From contig DASZZP010000015.1 in the NCBI GenBank assembly GCA_035544875.1, positions 1-64,000 of the forward strand: a stretch of DNA of 64,000 bases, in the 5' to 3' direction. The position numbers were made by a program, and so were the translations under genes. The stretch comes from JASLEW01 sp035544875 (lineage in GTDB: Bacteria; Acidobacteriota; Thermoanaerobaculia; Multivoradales; UBA5704). Shown here piece after piece: positions 8,686 to 15,409 of this stretch (position 1 is the first letter of the stretch; every line of letters begins with the position of its first letter). The notes under the pieces were generated by a model. It saw only the letters and a program-made list of their open reading frames with translations. It was not told the DNA's origin and made no database searches.

Positions 8686-10056
8686 CTAATGCACCGAGAA
8701 GATGGCCTCGTCGTGGTGCACCGGATCGAACTGATAGAAGCGCAGGCGGCGCGACGGATCGAAGTTGAAGGTGATCTCGACGTTGTGCTTGCCGAACCGG
8801 GTGGGATTTCGCGGGTCGGCCGCCGGCACGGTGATCAGCGGCAGCGCGGGCATCGTCCCCATGGCGGGCATCGGCGCCGCCACCGGATACCAGTAGACCC
8901 GGCCGAAGGTGAACCAGCACCCCGAGCCGCCGACCTTGACCGACGATTTGAACTGGTTCTCCCAACCGCGGGCGCCGCCGAAGTCGACCACCGCGTAGCC
9001 ATGGTCGAAGAAGTCGCCGTTGACGAGGGTCACCTTGACCGAAACGCCGCGCGTCTGCCAGCGCGGGAAGATCCGCAGGTTGCCGTCTCGCCACTCGCCG
9101 TAGATCGTGTTGTTGGCGTAGAAGAGGGTGAGGTCGGAGGACTGATCGACCTCGACGCCGCTCGGCAGCTGCGTGCGATCGGTCCAGTCGAAGAAGGCCG
9201 AGCGCCCTTCTTGCAGCAGGACCGTGAGCGCCGGGATGTCATCCTTGCGGGCGGCCTCGAGCGCCTGGTACAAAGCGTTCCACATCCGCTTCTCGGGCGC
9301 CCTGTCGCCGATCTGGCCGATCGCCGTCCGCTTCGCCGCTTCGCTCGATCGCGGCGACGGGCCAAAGACGTTGATCTCCCATTGCAGGAGGCTCAGGCCG
9401 TTGATCTTGGTCGCGGCATCTTCCATCACCTGGGCACGCGGCGGATGCATGCGCCAGCCCCAGTTGTAGACCAGGTGGTAGTACTCGCCGGGAGCCATCT
9501 TGACCCTGAAGACGGTGCGCGTCCCGTCGCGCATCGGGAAAAAGGTCTGATCCATCGCGGCGAGGGGCGAGGGCGGCGTGCCGGCGGTCGGGTCGGAATA
9601 CATGACGAAAGGCGAGAAGTCATCCTCGCCGCGGTTCAGCACGTCCACGGTGTAGACGATCGTCCATGGGACGTTCGGGACCAGGCTCCGGTCCAGGATG
9701 GCGGTGTCGGATTCCAGGTGGCTGTCGTACCAGACCTGGTGGACATGGACCTCGCCGCCGACGAGCGCGCCCTTCTCATCGTGGATCGGCCGGACCTGCT
9801 TCAACTTGTCGGGTCCGTCGTAGTGCAGCACGGGAAAGCCGCTGTAGACGCGGCCGACGATCGGATTGCCTTCCAAGATGTCGATGCCGCGCTGGATCTC
9901 GTACAGCACGACGGGCTCGTTGACCGGAGCTTCCGGATCGCGGCCGGCGCTCACATACTTCTCGATCGATTCCCAGACGCGCGCCAGGTCGTCGCGCGGC
10001 GAGGCCGAGTTGATTGAGCTCACCAGCGGATCGCCGTCGAGCAGGTTGTAGGGCAC
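8686..10056 (-). CDS. unknown secreted protein, C-terminal part of a frameshifted gene
   Basis: 456 aa from a GTG at 10056; no domain recognised. It is rich in Trp, Tyr and charged residues with many beta-like stretches (VYTVDVLNRGEDDFSPFVMY, HNVEITFNFDP) and lacks its own signal peptide. The missing N-terminus lies in the next frame upstream: that frame reads FLPTIYTDLFDSAGNSIPNT up to a CCCC run (minus strand, 10063-10060), and removing one C gives ...STPAVPYNLLDGDPLV. So the gene probably has a one-base insertion, and the natural product is about 590 aa and exported. It lies between a SCO-like gene and the SCO1-cytochrome fusion, so a role in copper-linked oxidation is likely but unproven. 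Confidence 0.65.
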   Translation of the reverse strand: MPYNLLDGDPLVSSINSASPRDDLARVWESIEKYVSAGRDPEAPVNEPVVLYEIQRGIDILEGNPIVGRVYSGFPVLHYDGPDKLKQVRPIHDEKGALVGGEVHVHQVWYDSHLESDTAILDRSLVPNVPWTIVYTVDVLNRGEDDFSPFVMYSDPTAGTPPSPLAAMDQTFFPMRDGTRTVFRVKMAPGEYYHLVYNWGWRMHPPRAQVMEDAATKINGLSLLQWEINVFGPSPRSSEAAKRTAIGQIGDRAPEKRMWNALYQALEAARKDDIPALTVLLQEGRSAFFDWTDRTQLPSGVEVDQSSDLTLFYANNTIYGEWRDGNLRIFPRWQTRGVSVKVTLVNGDFFDHGYAVVDFGGARGWENQFKSSVKVGGSGCWFTFGRVYWYPVAAPMPAMGTMPALPLITVPAADPRNPTRFGKHNVEITFNFDPSRRLRFYQFDPVHHDEAIFSVH

Positions 10057-10060
10057 GGCG

Positions 10061-11044
10061 GGGCGTGGACGGCAGCGTGTTGGGGATGGAGTTGCCGGCG
10101 CTGTCGAAAAGGTCGGTATAGATGGTCGGCAGGAAGTTCGTGCCCGGTGGGTCGAGAAACGGCTTGCTGGGCGCGAAGAGGCTCGCGCCGCTCGACACCT
10201 TCGTGGTGTCGCCGCTGGTCGTCACCGTCGATCGGGGAGGCGACCCCTGCGGATGGGGATGGCGGTAGGGGCTGGTTCCGGAGGCGGTGCCGGCACTCGC
10301 GCCGGAGCTGGCAGTGGCGGCGGCGACGGAGCCTGCGCCGCCCGCAAGAGACGCCGCCAGCAGGCCGGCGAGCAGCAGGGCGAGCGGCGCCGGTCCGCGG
10401 CGTCGCGGCGGGCCTTCGACCCGGCTCCCGGTAGCCACCCAGGAGAGGCGGGCGGCCAGCCAGGCGGCGTTCGAACGCGCCGGCGCCGAGCCCCACAAGC
10501 CGACCGCGTCGTTGCCGTAGCGCACGATGCCGAGCGAGCAGTCCTCGACCGGCGCCGCTCCGTGACGGCCCGGGTGAGCGAAGAAGCTGCGGTGCAGGAC
10601 CTCGATCGTCGCCGGCTCGCCGGTCAGGAAGAGCCAGCCCGGCCGGGCGCCGTGCCGGGCGGCGAAGTCGCGCAGCGCGCGCGGCGAGTCGTGCTCGGGA
10701 TCGACGGTGATCGAGTACATGAAGGCGTCGCGCCCCAAGCGGTCGCCGAGCGCTCTCTGGACTTCGGCCAAGCTGGCGGTCACCGGGTTCGCGGCCTCGC
10801 CGGCGATCGACATGAAATTGATCATCACCGTCTTACCCTGGATCAGGTCGCGATAGAAAAGCGCCTCGCGGTTCTCGTGCGAGCGGACCAGGACGTTCGG
10901 GAAGGTGCCGGCGGCCGCGCTGCAGCCGTCGCCGTCGGACCCGGCGCCGGGCTGCCGCGCAGCGGCGCCGGCGGAGCCGATGCCGGGGAGCGTCGTCACG
11001 GCCGCCCCTTTGGCGATGGAGGTCAACATTTCTCGTCTGTTCAT
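10061..11044 (-). CDS. SCO-like protein lacking CxxxC, running into the frameshifted secreted protein
   Basis: The first about 215 residues are a SCO/AhpC-like thioredoxin fold (VMINFMSIAGEAANPVTASL; TVDPEHDSPRALRDFAARHG; PGWLFLTGEPATIEVL). The CxxxC copper motif is replaced by SIAGEAANP, so copper binding of the usual type is not expected. The N-terminus MNRREMLTSIAKGAAVTTLPG is Tat- or Sec-like. After residue about 205 the frame does not stop but enters a second signal-peptide-like stretch (PLALLLAGLLAASLAGGAGS) and the start of the neighbouring secreted protein. Either this is a fusion, or a separate gene starts near a GTG at 10438. The frame is lost at the CCCC run at 10060. Confidence 0.65.
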
Positions 11045-11126
11045 GGCCGCATTCCTCTCCGCGGTTTGCGCCGCGCTCGAGACAGGGCGGGGGGAGGCCG
11101 GCGCGGCGCCTCGCCCAGCGCCAGGA

Positions 11127-13013
11127 TCAGGGCTTGATCGGCGGCGTCGGCGGCGGCCCCTGGTCCTGCTCCGCCGTGGGACTCGCCGGCCGCGGCTCCG
11201 CGTGCGGGGGCTTGTCGGGCTTGCCGTAGACCTCGGCGGCGGAGCGCGGTCCGGTGAATCCCTTGCCCGGCTCCACGATGTCCCAGCGCACCATCATCGC
11301 GTGGTCCTCGTGCACCACGTTGTGGCAGTGCATCACGTACTTGCCGAGGAAATCGGTCCAGTGCATGTAGATCTTGATCTCATCGCCCGGCATCAGGGTG
11401 GCGATGTCCCGCCGCTTGCCGCCCATGAAGCGCATCACCGGTTTCTTCTCCGAGCTGGGTTCGCTGAAGTAGGCTTGCAGCTTGGTTTTATCACCGCTCT
11501 CGTGGGTGCCTGCCTGGACCTGGTTGTTGCTCACCGGCCTGCCGTTGACCTCGAGCAGCAGGTACTCGGTGAAGTGGCTGTGGATGGGATGGGACCAGTT
11601 GTTGCCGCCGTTCCTGATCGTCCAGATCTCCGAGGTGCCCCGCTCGATGCCGGCGTCGATGCGGTTGGGATCGAAGATCTGGCCGTTCACCGTCCACAGG
11701 CCGCCCACGTAGTCGAAGACCCAGGTCCGCTCCTGCCTGACCAGGCTCATGTCGACGGGCGGCAGCGGACGGAACTTTTCGGGAACGCGACTGGGGTCCT
11801 TGCCGCTTGCCGCGACGACCTGGAACTGGATGAGGGGGTCGCCGCGGTCCCAGAGGCCGCCCGAGGGGCCCTGGCCCTGGATCTGCCGCAGCTTGTTCAG
11901 CAGCTCGACCTTGGCGCCCACGTTGTACTGCGCGAAATCGATGATCACGTCGACGCGCTGCGCCACGCTCAGGAGGATGCTCTCGGCTTCGAGCGGCCCG
12001 GGGAGGAAGTTGCCGTCGCCGGTGATGACGGTGAAGTTCTTGCCCGTGCTCAAGAACAGCTGGTAGAACCGCGACGGCCCGCCGTTCAGGATGCGGAAGC
12101 GGTACTTGCGCCTCTCGACCTGGAAGAAGGGCTGGATCTTGCGGTTGACCGTGTAGCGGTCGCCCAAGATGCCGTTGGTGTTGAACGGGCTCCACCGCAC
12201 CTGGCCGTTGGCATCGAACAGCACGTCATGCAGGATGAGCGGCACGTCGTACTTGCCGCTGGGCAGGTGCCAGGCTTCGGGGTTCGGGTCGTTCTCGTCG
12301 CCCGAGTCCTGCTCGTCGAAAAGCAGGTAGAAGCCATCCAGCCCGGCGTAGACGTTGGTGGCGGTGAAGTCGAGGCGGTGATCGTGGTACCAGAGCGTCG
12401 CCAGCTTCTCGCGGGGGTCGCGTCCGGAGGGGAAGTTGGCATAGTGATGATCCCAGAACTCGCCCGAATCGATCCAGTCCTGGGGGCTGCCGTCGCTCTC
12501 CGAAGCGGTGTGCCCGTTGTGGAGATGGGTGCTGGTGGAGGGCAGGGCGAAGCCGACGCGGCCGAACCCGACCGGCGGCAGGCCGTTCACGCGCCGCACC
12601 AGGACCGGCTCGCCGTAGCGTGCGTGGTAGGTGGGCCCGGGGGTGGAGCCGTCGAAACCCCACGACCAGCTGCCGGCGTTGTAGGGTGGGTCCGGGTGAT
12701 AGAACCAGAGGAACTCCTGCTCGCGGACCTCGTACAGCTTCTTCGGCGGGAACTCCTCGTAGCGCTGGTGGGCGCGCGGGTCGGGGGGCGGATCGAGCGC
12801 CGCGACCGGCTGCTTGATCGGCGGCACGAAAAGCGGCGCGACGAAGGGCCGCGCCTTGGGGCTCGGAGTTTGCGCGTCGGGAGGCTCTCCGTCCGGGGCG
12901 CAGAGGAACTTCAGCAGCTCTTTCGGGTCCTCGGCCTCGACGCCGCGGCGCGCCAACAAGGCGCCACCGCCGGCCACCAGGCCGATCTTCAAGCAATCGC
13001 GCCTCTGGATCAT
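11127..13013 (-). CDS. Tat-exported multicopper oxidase (laccase/CotA-like)
   Basis: 628 aa. The N-terminus MIQRRDCLKIG is a twin-arginine signal. All copper motifs are present in order: HLHNGH, WYHDH, HPIHSHF and HCHNVVHEDHAMM (type 1, 2 and 3 sites with an axial Met). It should oxidise phenolic, metal or bilirubin-like substrates with reduction of O2 to water outside the cytoplasm. The tail is Pro-rich. ATG 13013 is chosen because it places the Tat motif at the start. It is the first gene of the minus-strand redox operon; 82 bp separate it from the SCO-like gene. Confidence 0.93.
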   Translation of the reverse strand: MIQRRDCLKIGLVAGGGALLARRGVEAEDPKELLKFLCAPDGEPPDAQTPSPKARPFVAPLFVPPIKQPVAALDPPPDPRAHQRYEEFPPKKLYEVREQEFLWFYHPDPPYNAGSWSWGFDGSTPGPTYHARYGEPVLVRRVNGLPPVGFGRVGFALPSTSTHLHNGHTASESDGSPQDWIDSGEFWDHHYANFPSGRDPREKLATLWYHDHRLDFTATNVYAGLDGFYLLFDEQDSGDENDPNPEAWHLPSGKYDVPLILHDVLFDANGQVRWSPFNTNGILGDRYTVNRKIQPFFQVERRKYRFRILNGGPSRFYQLFLSTGKNFTVITGDGNFLPGPLEAESILLSVAQRVDVIIDFAQYNVGAKVELLNKLRQIQGQGPSGGLWDRGDPLIQFQVVAASGKDPSRVPEKFRPLPPVDMSLVRQERTWVFDYVGGLWTVNGQIFDPNRIDAGIERGTSEIWTIRNGGNNWSHPIHSHFTEYLLLEVNGRPVSNNQVQAGTHESGDKTKLQAYFSEPSSEKKPVMRFMGGKRRDIATLMPGDEIKIYMHWTDFLGKYVMHCHNVVHEDHAMMVRWDIVEPGKGFTGPRSAAEVYGKPDKPPHAEPRPASPTAEQDQGPPPTPPIKP

Positions 13014-13337
13014 CAGCGACTCCCTGGCCGCTCGCAAAAAGCCCGCTGAGGCGAGCCTTCCCCGCGGCGAGGCTGCACTTAGGCCTCTGCGCCGCCGGCG
13101 GCCGGTCAACTGCTGAAGCAAGGTCTTGCTATCGCGATTGAACCTAGCAAGCTGCCTCGCCGACGGCAAGCGGGAGCCGGCCCGCCCAAGCCGCCGCCGG
13201 CGCCCGAGAGGCTTGCGGCCAGAGACCGTAACCGCTTGAAAACAAGCCCTCTGCATCCGCTCCATACCCTCCCGGCGGCGCACTCGCGGTGAATCCAAAA
13301 TAGACCTCGGGAGCTGCTCAGACACTCAGTCATGCTA
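13014..13337. other. divergent intergenic region
   Basis: About 320 bp between the multicopper oxidase start and the AbrB-type antitoxin gene. It should carry divergent promoters. No long repeat, RNA gene or convincing small gene was found, and I did not find a clear copper-box-like palindrome. Confidence 0.4.
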
Positions 13338-13354
13338 TCCTCCTTACCGGAGGA
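13338..13354. promoter_or_regulatory. inverted repeat masking the antitoxin Shine-Dalgarno site
   Basis: TCCTCC (13338-13343) and GGAGGA (13349-13354) form a perfect 6-bp inverted repeat with a 5-nt centre. The right arm is the ribosome binding site of the antitoxin at 13362. It may be an operator for AbrB/MazE-type autorepression or an mRNA hairpin that limits translation. Confidence 0.5.
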
Positions 13355-13361
13355 AAGGAGC

Positions 13362-13631
13362 ATGGCTACAGCCACTCTCACCAGCAAGGGACAGATTACG
13401 CTTCCCAAAGAAGTGCGGGAGCACCTTCATCTTGGAGAAGGAGACCGTCTGGAATTCGTGATCCGAAGCGATGGCGAGGTTCATGTCCAGCCGGTCGCCG
13501 GCTCCTACCGGGACCTGCGGGGTATGGTCCGACGGCCTGGGAAACTCTCGCCTTCGGACGAGGCCCTCGACCAGGAGATGACGCGGCTGCTGGCGGAGGA
13601 CGATGAGCGAATCCGCAGGGGCGGTCTGTGA
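13362..13631 (+). CDS. AbrB/SpoVT-type antitoxin
   Basis: 89 aa. The N-terminal about 45 residues are the swapped-hairpin AbrB fold (ATLTSKGQITLPKEVREHLHLGEGDRLEFVI), which binds DNA. The C-terminal part (residues 55-89) should wrap the toxin. ATG 13362 follows a strong GGAGGAAAGGAG site. Its stop overlaps the PIN toxin start as GTGA (13628-13631), so the two are coupled in a VapBC/MazE-PIN-like module and probably autoregulated via the inverted repeat just upstream. Confidence 0.9.
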   Translation: MATATLTSKGQITLPKEVREHLHLGEGDRLEFVIRSDGEVHVQPVAGSYRDLRGMVRRPGKLSPSDEALDQEMTRLLAEDDERIRRGGL

Positions 13632-14029
13632 GGGGGCTCGATACCAACATCCTGCTTCGCTTTCTCACCGCTGACGATCCAATTCAGGCCGAACGGGTGG
13701 CTGCCCTCTTCGAAGAGGCCGAGCGAACCGGCGAGCGCCTCTTTGTCAGCATCATCGCGCTCTGCGAGCTCTCGTGGACGCTCCGCGGCAAGCCCTACCG
13801 CCTCGCTCGGGGCCAGATCGCCGCCGTCCTGGAAAGAATCCTCGGTACCAGCCTGCTCGAAGTGCAGGACCGAGGTCTCGTCCGCCGCGCGCTCGCCGAG
13901 TATCGCCCGGGCCGGGCCGATTTCGCCGACTACCTGCTCGGACGGCAAAACCTCGAGGCTGGCTGCGCCGCCACGGTGACCTTCGACCGCAAGCTGAATG
14001 GGGCTGCCGGATTCTCTTTTCTTGCGTGA
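13628..14029 (+). CDS. PIN-domain toxin (VapC-like)
   Basis: 133 aa. PIN nuclease signature: LDTNILLRFLTADD at the N-terminus (first Asp), a conserved Glu in IIALCELSWTLRG, Asp in RADFADYLLG and the late Asp in TVTFDRKL. These four acidic residues coordinate Mg2+ or Mn2+ for RNA cleavage. GTG start overlapping the antitoxin stop by 4 nt. Expected to cleave RNA when freed from the AbrB-type partner. Confidence 0.9.
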   Translation: MRGLDTNILLRFLTADDPIQAERVAALFEEAERTGERLFVSIIALCELSWTLRGKPYRLARGQIAAVLERILGTSLLEVQDRGLVRRALAEYRPGRADFADYLLGRQNLEAGCAATVTFDRKLNGAAGFSFLA

Positions 14030-14051
14030 GGTCCGCCCGAGAGCCATTCGC

Positions 14052-14567
14052 ATGTGGAAGATCGCGGTGCCGTGGTGGGAGCTGGTCGTCCGGGGGGCCG
14101 TGGTCTATGGCTTTCTGCTCGTGCTGCTGCGCGCCACGGGCAAGCGGCAGGTCGGACAGCTGGCCCCCTTCGACCTCGTCCTTCTGCTGGTGCTCTCGAA
14201 CGCGGTGCAGAACTCGATGAATGCCGGCGACAACTCGCTGGTCGGCGGGCTGGTCTCGGCCACCACGCTGGTCGGGCTGAACTACCTGGTCGGCCTGGCC
14301 ACCTACCGCAGCAAGCGGCTGGAGACGATCGTCGAGGGCCAGCCGCAGGTGCTGATCCACAACGGCAAGCTCTTCGAGGAGGTGATGGCGAGAGAGAAGC
14401 TGACCCGCCACGAGCTCAACGCGGCGCTGCGCCGGGCAGGCTGCAGCTGCGTGGAGGAGGTGCGCTCTGCCATCCTCGAGAACAACGGCGCGATCAGCGT
14501 GGTCCCGGGCAGGGCCAAAGCCGCCGCGAGCGCAGCGCACGATTTGCCGCGCGACACGCCTTCCTAG
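14052..14567 (+). CDS. DUF421 (YetF-like) membrane protein
   Basis: 171 aa. Three membrane segments: about residues 10-28 (RGAVVYGFLLVLLRATG), 36-54 (LAPFDLVLLLVLSNAVQNS) and 62-84. A cytosolic DUF421 domain follows (EGQPQVLIHNGKL ... LTRHELNAALRRAG), ending in an Ala-rich tail. Family members are integral membrane proteins of unknown biochemical role, some spore- or stress-linked in Bacillus. ATG 14052 avoids overlap with the toxin gene and starts just before the first segment. It lies between two TA modules with no obvious functional tie to them. Confidence 0.85.
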   Translation: MWKIAVPWWELVVRGAVVYGFLLVLLRATGKRQVGQLAPFDLVLLLVLSNAVQNSMNAGDNSLVGGLVSATTLVGLNYLVGLATYRSKRLETIVEGQPQVLIHNGKLFEEVMAREKLTRHELNAALRRAGCSCVEEVRSAILENNGAISVVPGRAKAAASAAHDLPRDTPS

Positions 14568-14657
14568 AGCCGCCCCCGAAGGGGTGTGGAGAACGCCGCG
14601 AGAGAACGTGCAAGCGGGTCCAGGCGCCCGCCATGAACGGCGATCCTCTTGCCGAGC

Positions 14658-14686
14658 TTGCATGCCTGCACTCTCATGATATCGTG
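14658..14686 (+). promoter_or_regulatory. promoter with palindromic operator for the FitAB-like module
   Basis: TTGCAT (14658-14663), a 16-nt spacer and TATCGT (14680-14685). A near-perfect 12-nt palindrome, CATGATATCGTG (14675-14686), covers the -10. The ATG is 6 nt after the -10, so the transcript is probably leaderless. Autorepression by the antitoxin complex at the palindrome is the natural reading. Confidence 0.5.
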
Positions 14687-14691
14687 CTGTC

Positions 14692-14934
14692 ATGGGCAAG
14701 CAACTGACGATTCGCGGCGTTTCAGAGGAGGTCGGGAGCAGACTGAAGAGCGTCAGCCGAGAGAGAGGCCAGAGCGTCAACGCCACCGTGCTCGAGATCC
14801 TCGCGGCCGCTGTCGGAGTGGACGAGCGGCGGCGCAGGCTGACTCGTTACGTCACCTGGAACCTGGAGGATCTGGAAGAGCTCAACCAGGCACTGGCGGC
14901 GCAACGGTCGACCGATGATCCCCTCTGGCGCTGA
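14692..14934 (+). CDS. FitA/RHH-type antitoxin
   Basis: 80 aa. The N-terminus has the Arc/MetJ ribbon-helix-helix pattern (QLTIRGVSEEVGSRLKSVSRERGQSVNATVLEILAAAVG). The C-terminal tail (ETWN-like TWNLEDLEELNQALAAQRS) would bind the toxin. It overlaps the following PIN gene by 20 nt. No Shine-Dalgarno sequence; a TATCGT box lies 6 nt before the ATG. Confidence 0.8.
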   Translation: MGKQLTIRGVSEEVGSRLKSVSRERGQSVNATVLEILAAAVGVDERRRRLTRYVTWNLEDLEELNQALAAQRSTDDPLWR

Positions 14935-15337
14935 CGCTGCCGGTCGATTGGTCCTCGACACCTCCGCCTATTCTCACTTCAGGGCGGGAGACGAACGAGT
15001 CCTCGAGTTGATCGCTGTGGCCGAGATCGTCGGTCTCCCGACCATCGTCTTGGGAGAGTTGGAGGCTGCTTTCACGCTGGGGCGGCGCGAACGGGAAAAC
15101 CGCTCGATCCTCACCGAATTCCTTGCCGAGGGCTTCGTCTCCATCCTACCGGTGACACCCGCGGTGGCCCGCCGCTACGGCCGGCTGTTCGCCGACCTGC
15201 GGCGAGCCGGTACGCCCGTCCCGGTCAACGATGTCTGGATCGCGGCAACCGCTTTGGATTGCGGCGGGCATCTCCTGACCTTCGACGGCGACTTCGGGCG
15301 CATCGTCGCCCTCGACTGCACCATCTTGGCGCCCTGA
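14915..15337 (+). CDS. PIN-domain toxin (FitB/VapC-like)
   Basis: 140 aa. PIN signature: VLDTSAYSHFRAGD, Glu in IVLGELEAAF, NDVWIAATA and LLTFDGDFGRI. Probable ribonuclease toxin of a VapBC/FitAB pair with the RHH protein in front of it. The ATG lies inside the antitoxin gene (20-nt overlap), typical for such modules. Second PIN toxin within 1.5 kb. Confidence 0.88.
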   Translation: MIPSGADAAGRLVLDTSAYSHFRAGDERVLELIAVAEIVGLPTIVLGELEAAFTLGRRERENRSILTEFLAEGFVSILPVTPAVARRYGRLFADLRRAGTPVPVNDVWIAATALDCGGHLLTFDGDFGRIVALDCTILAP

Positions 15338-15409
15338 ATCCGCCACGGTCAGCGGGTTGCCGGCTCCCTCCCCTTGCGCTTCGACAAGAGAGGATGTAGG
15401 GTGTGGGCC

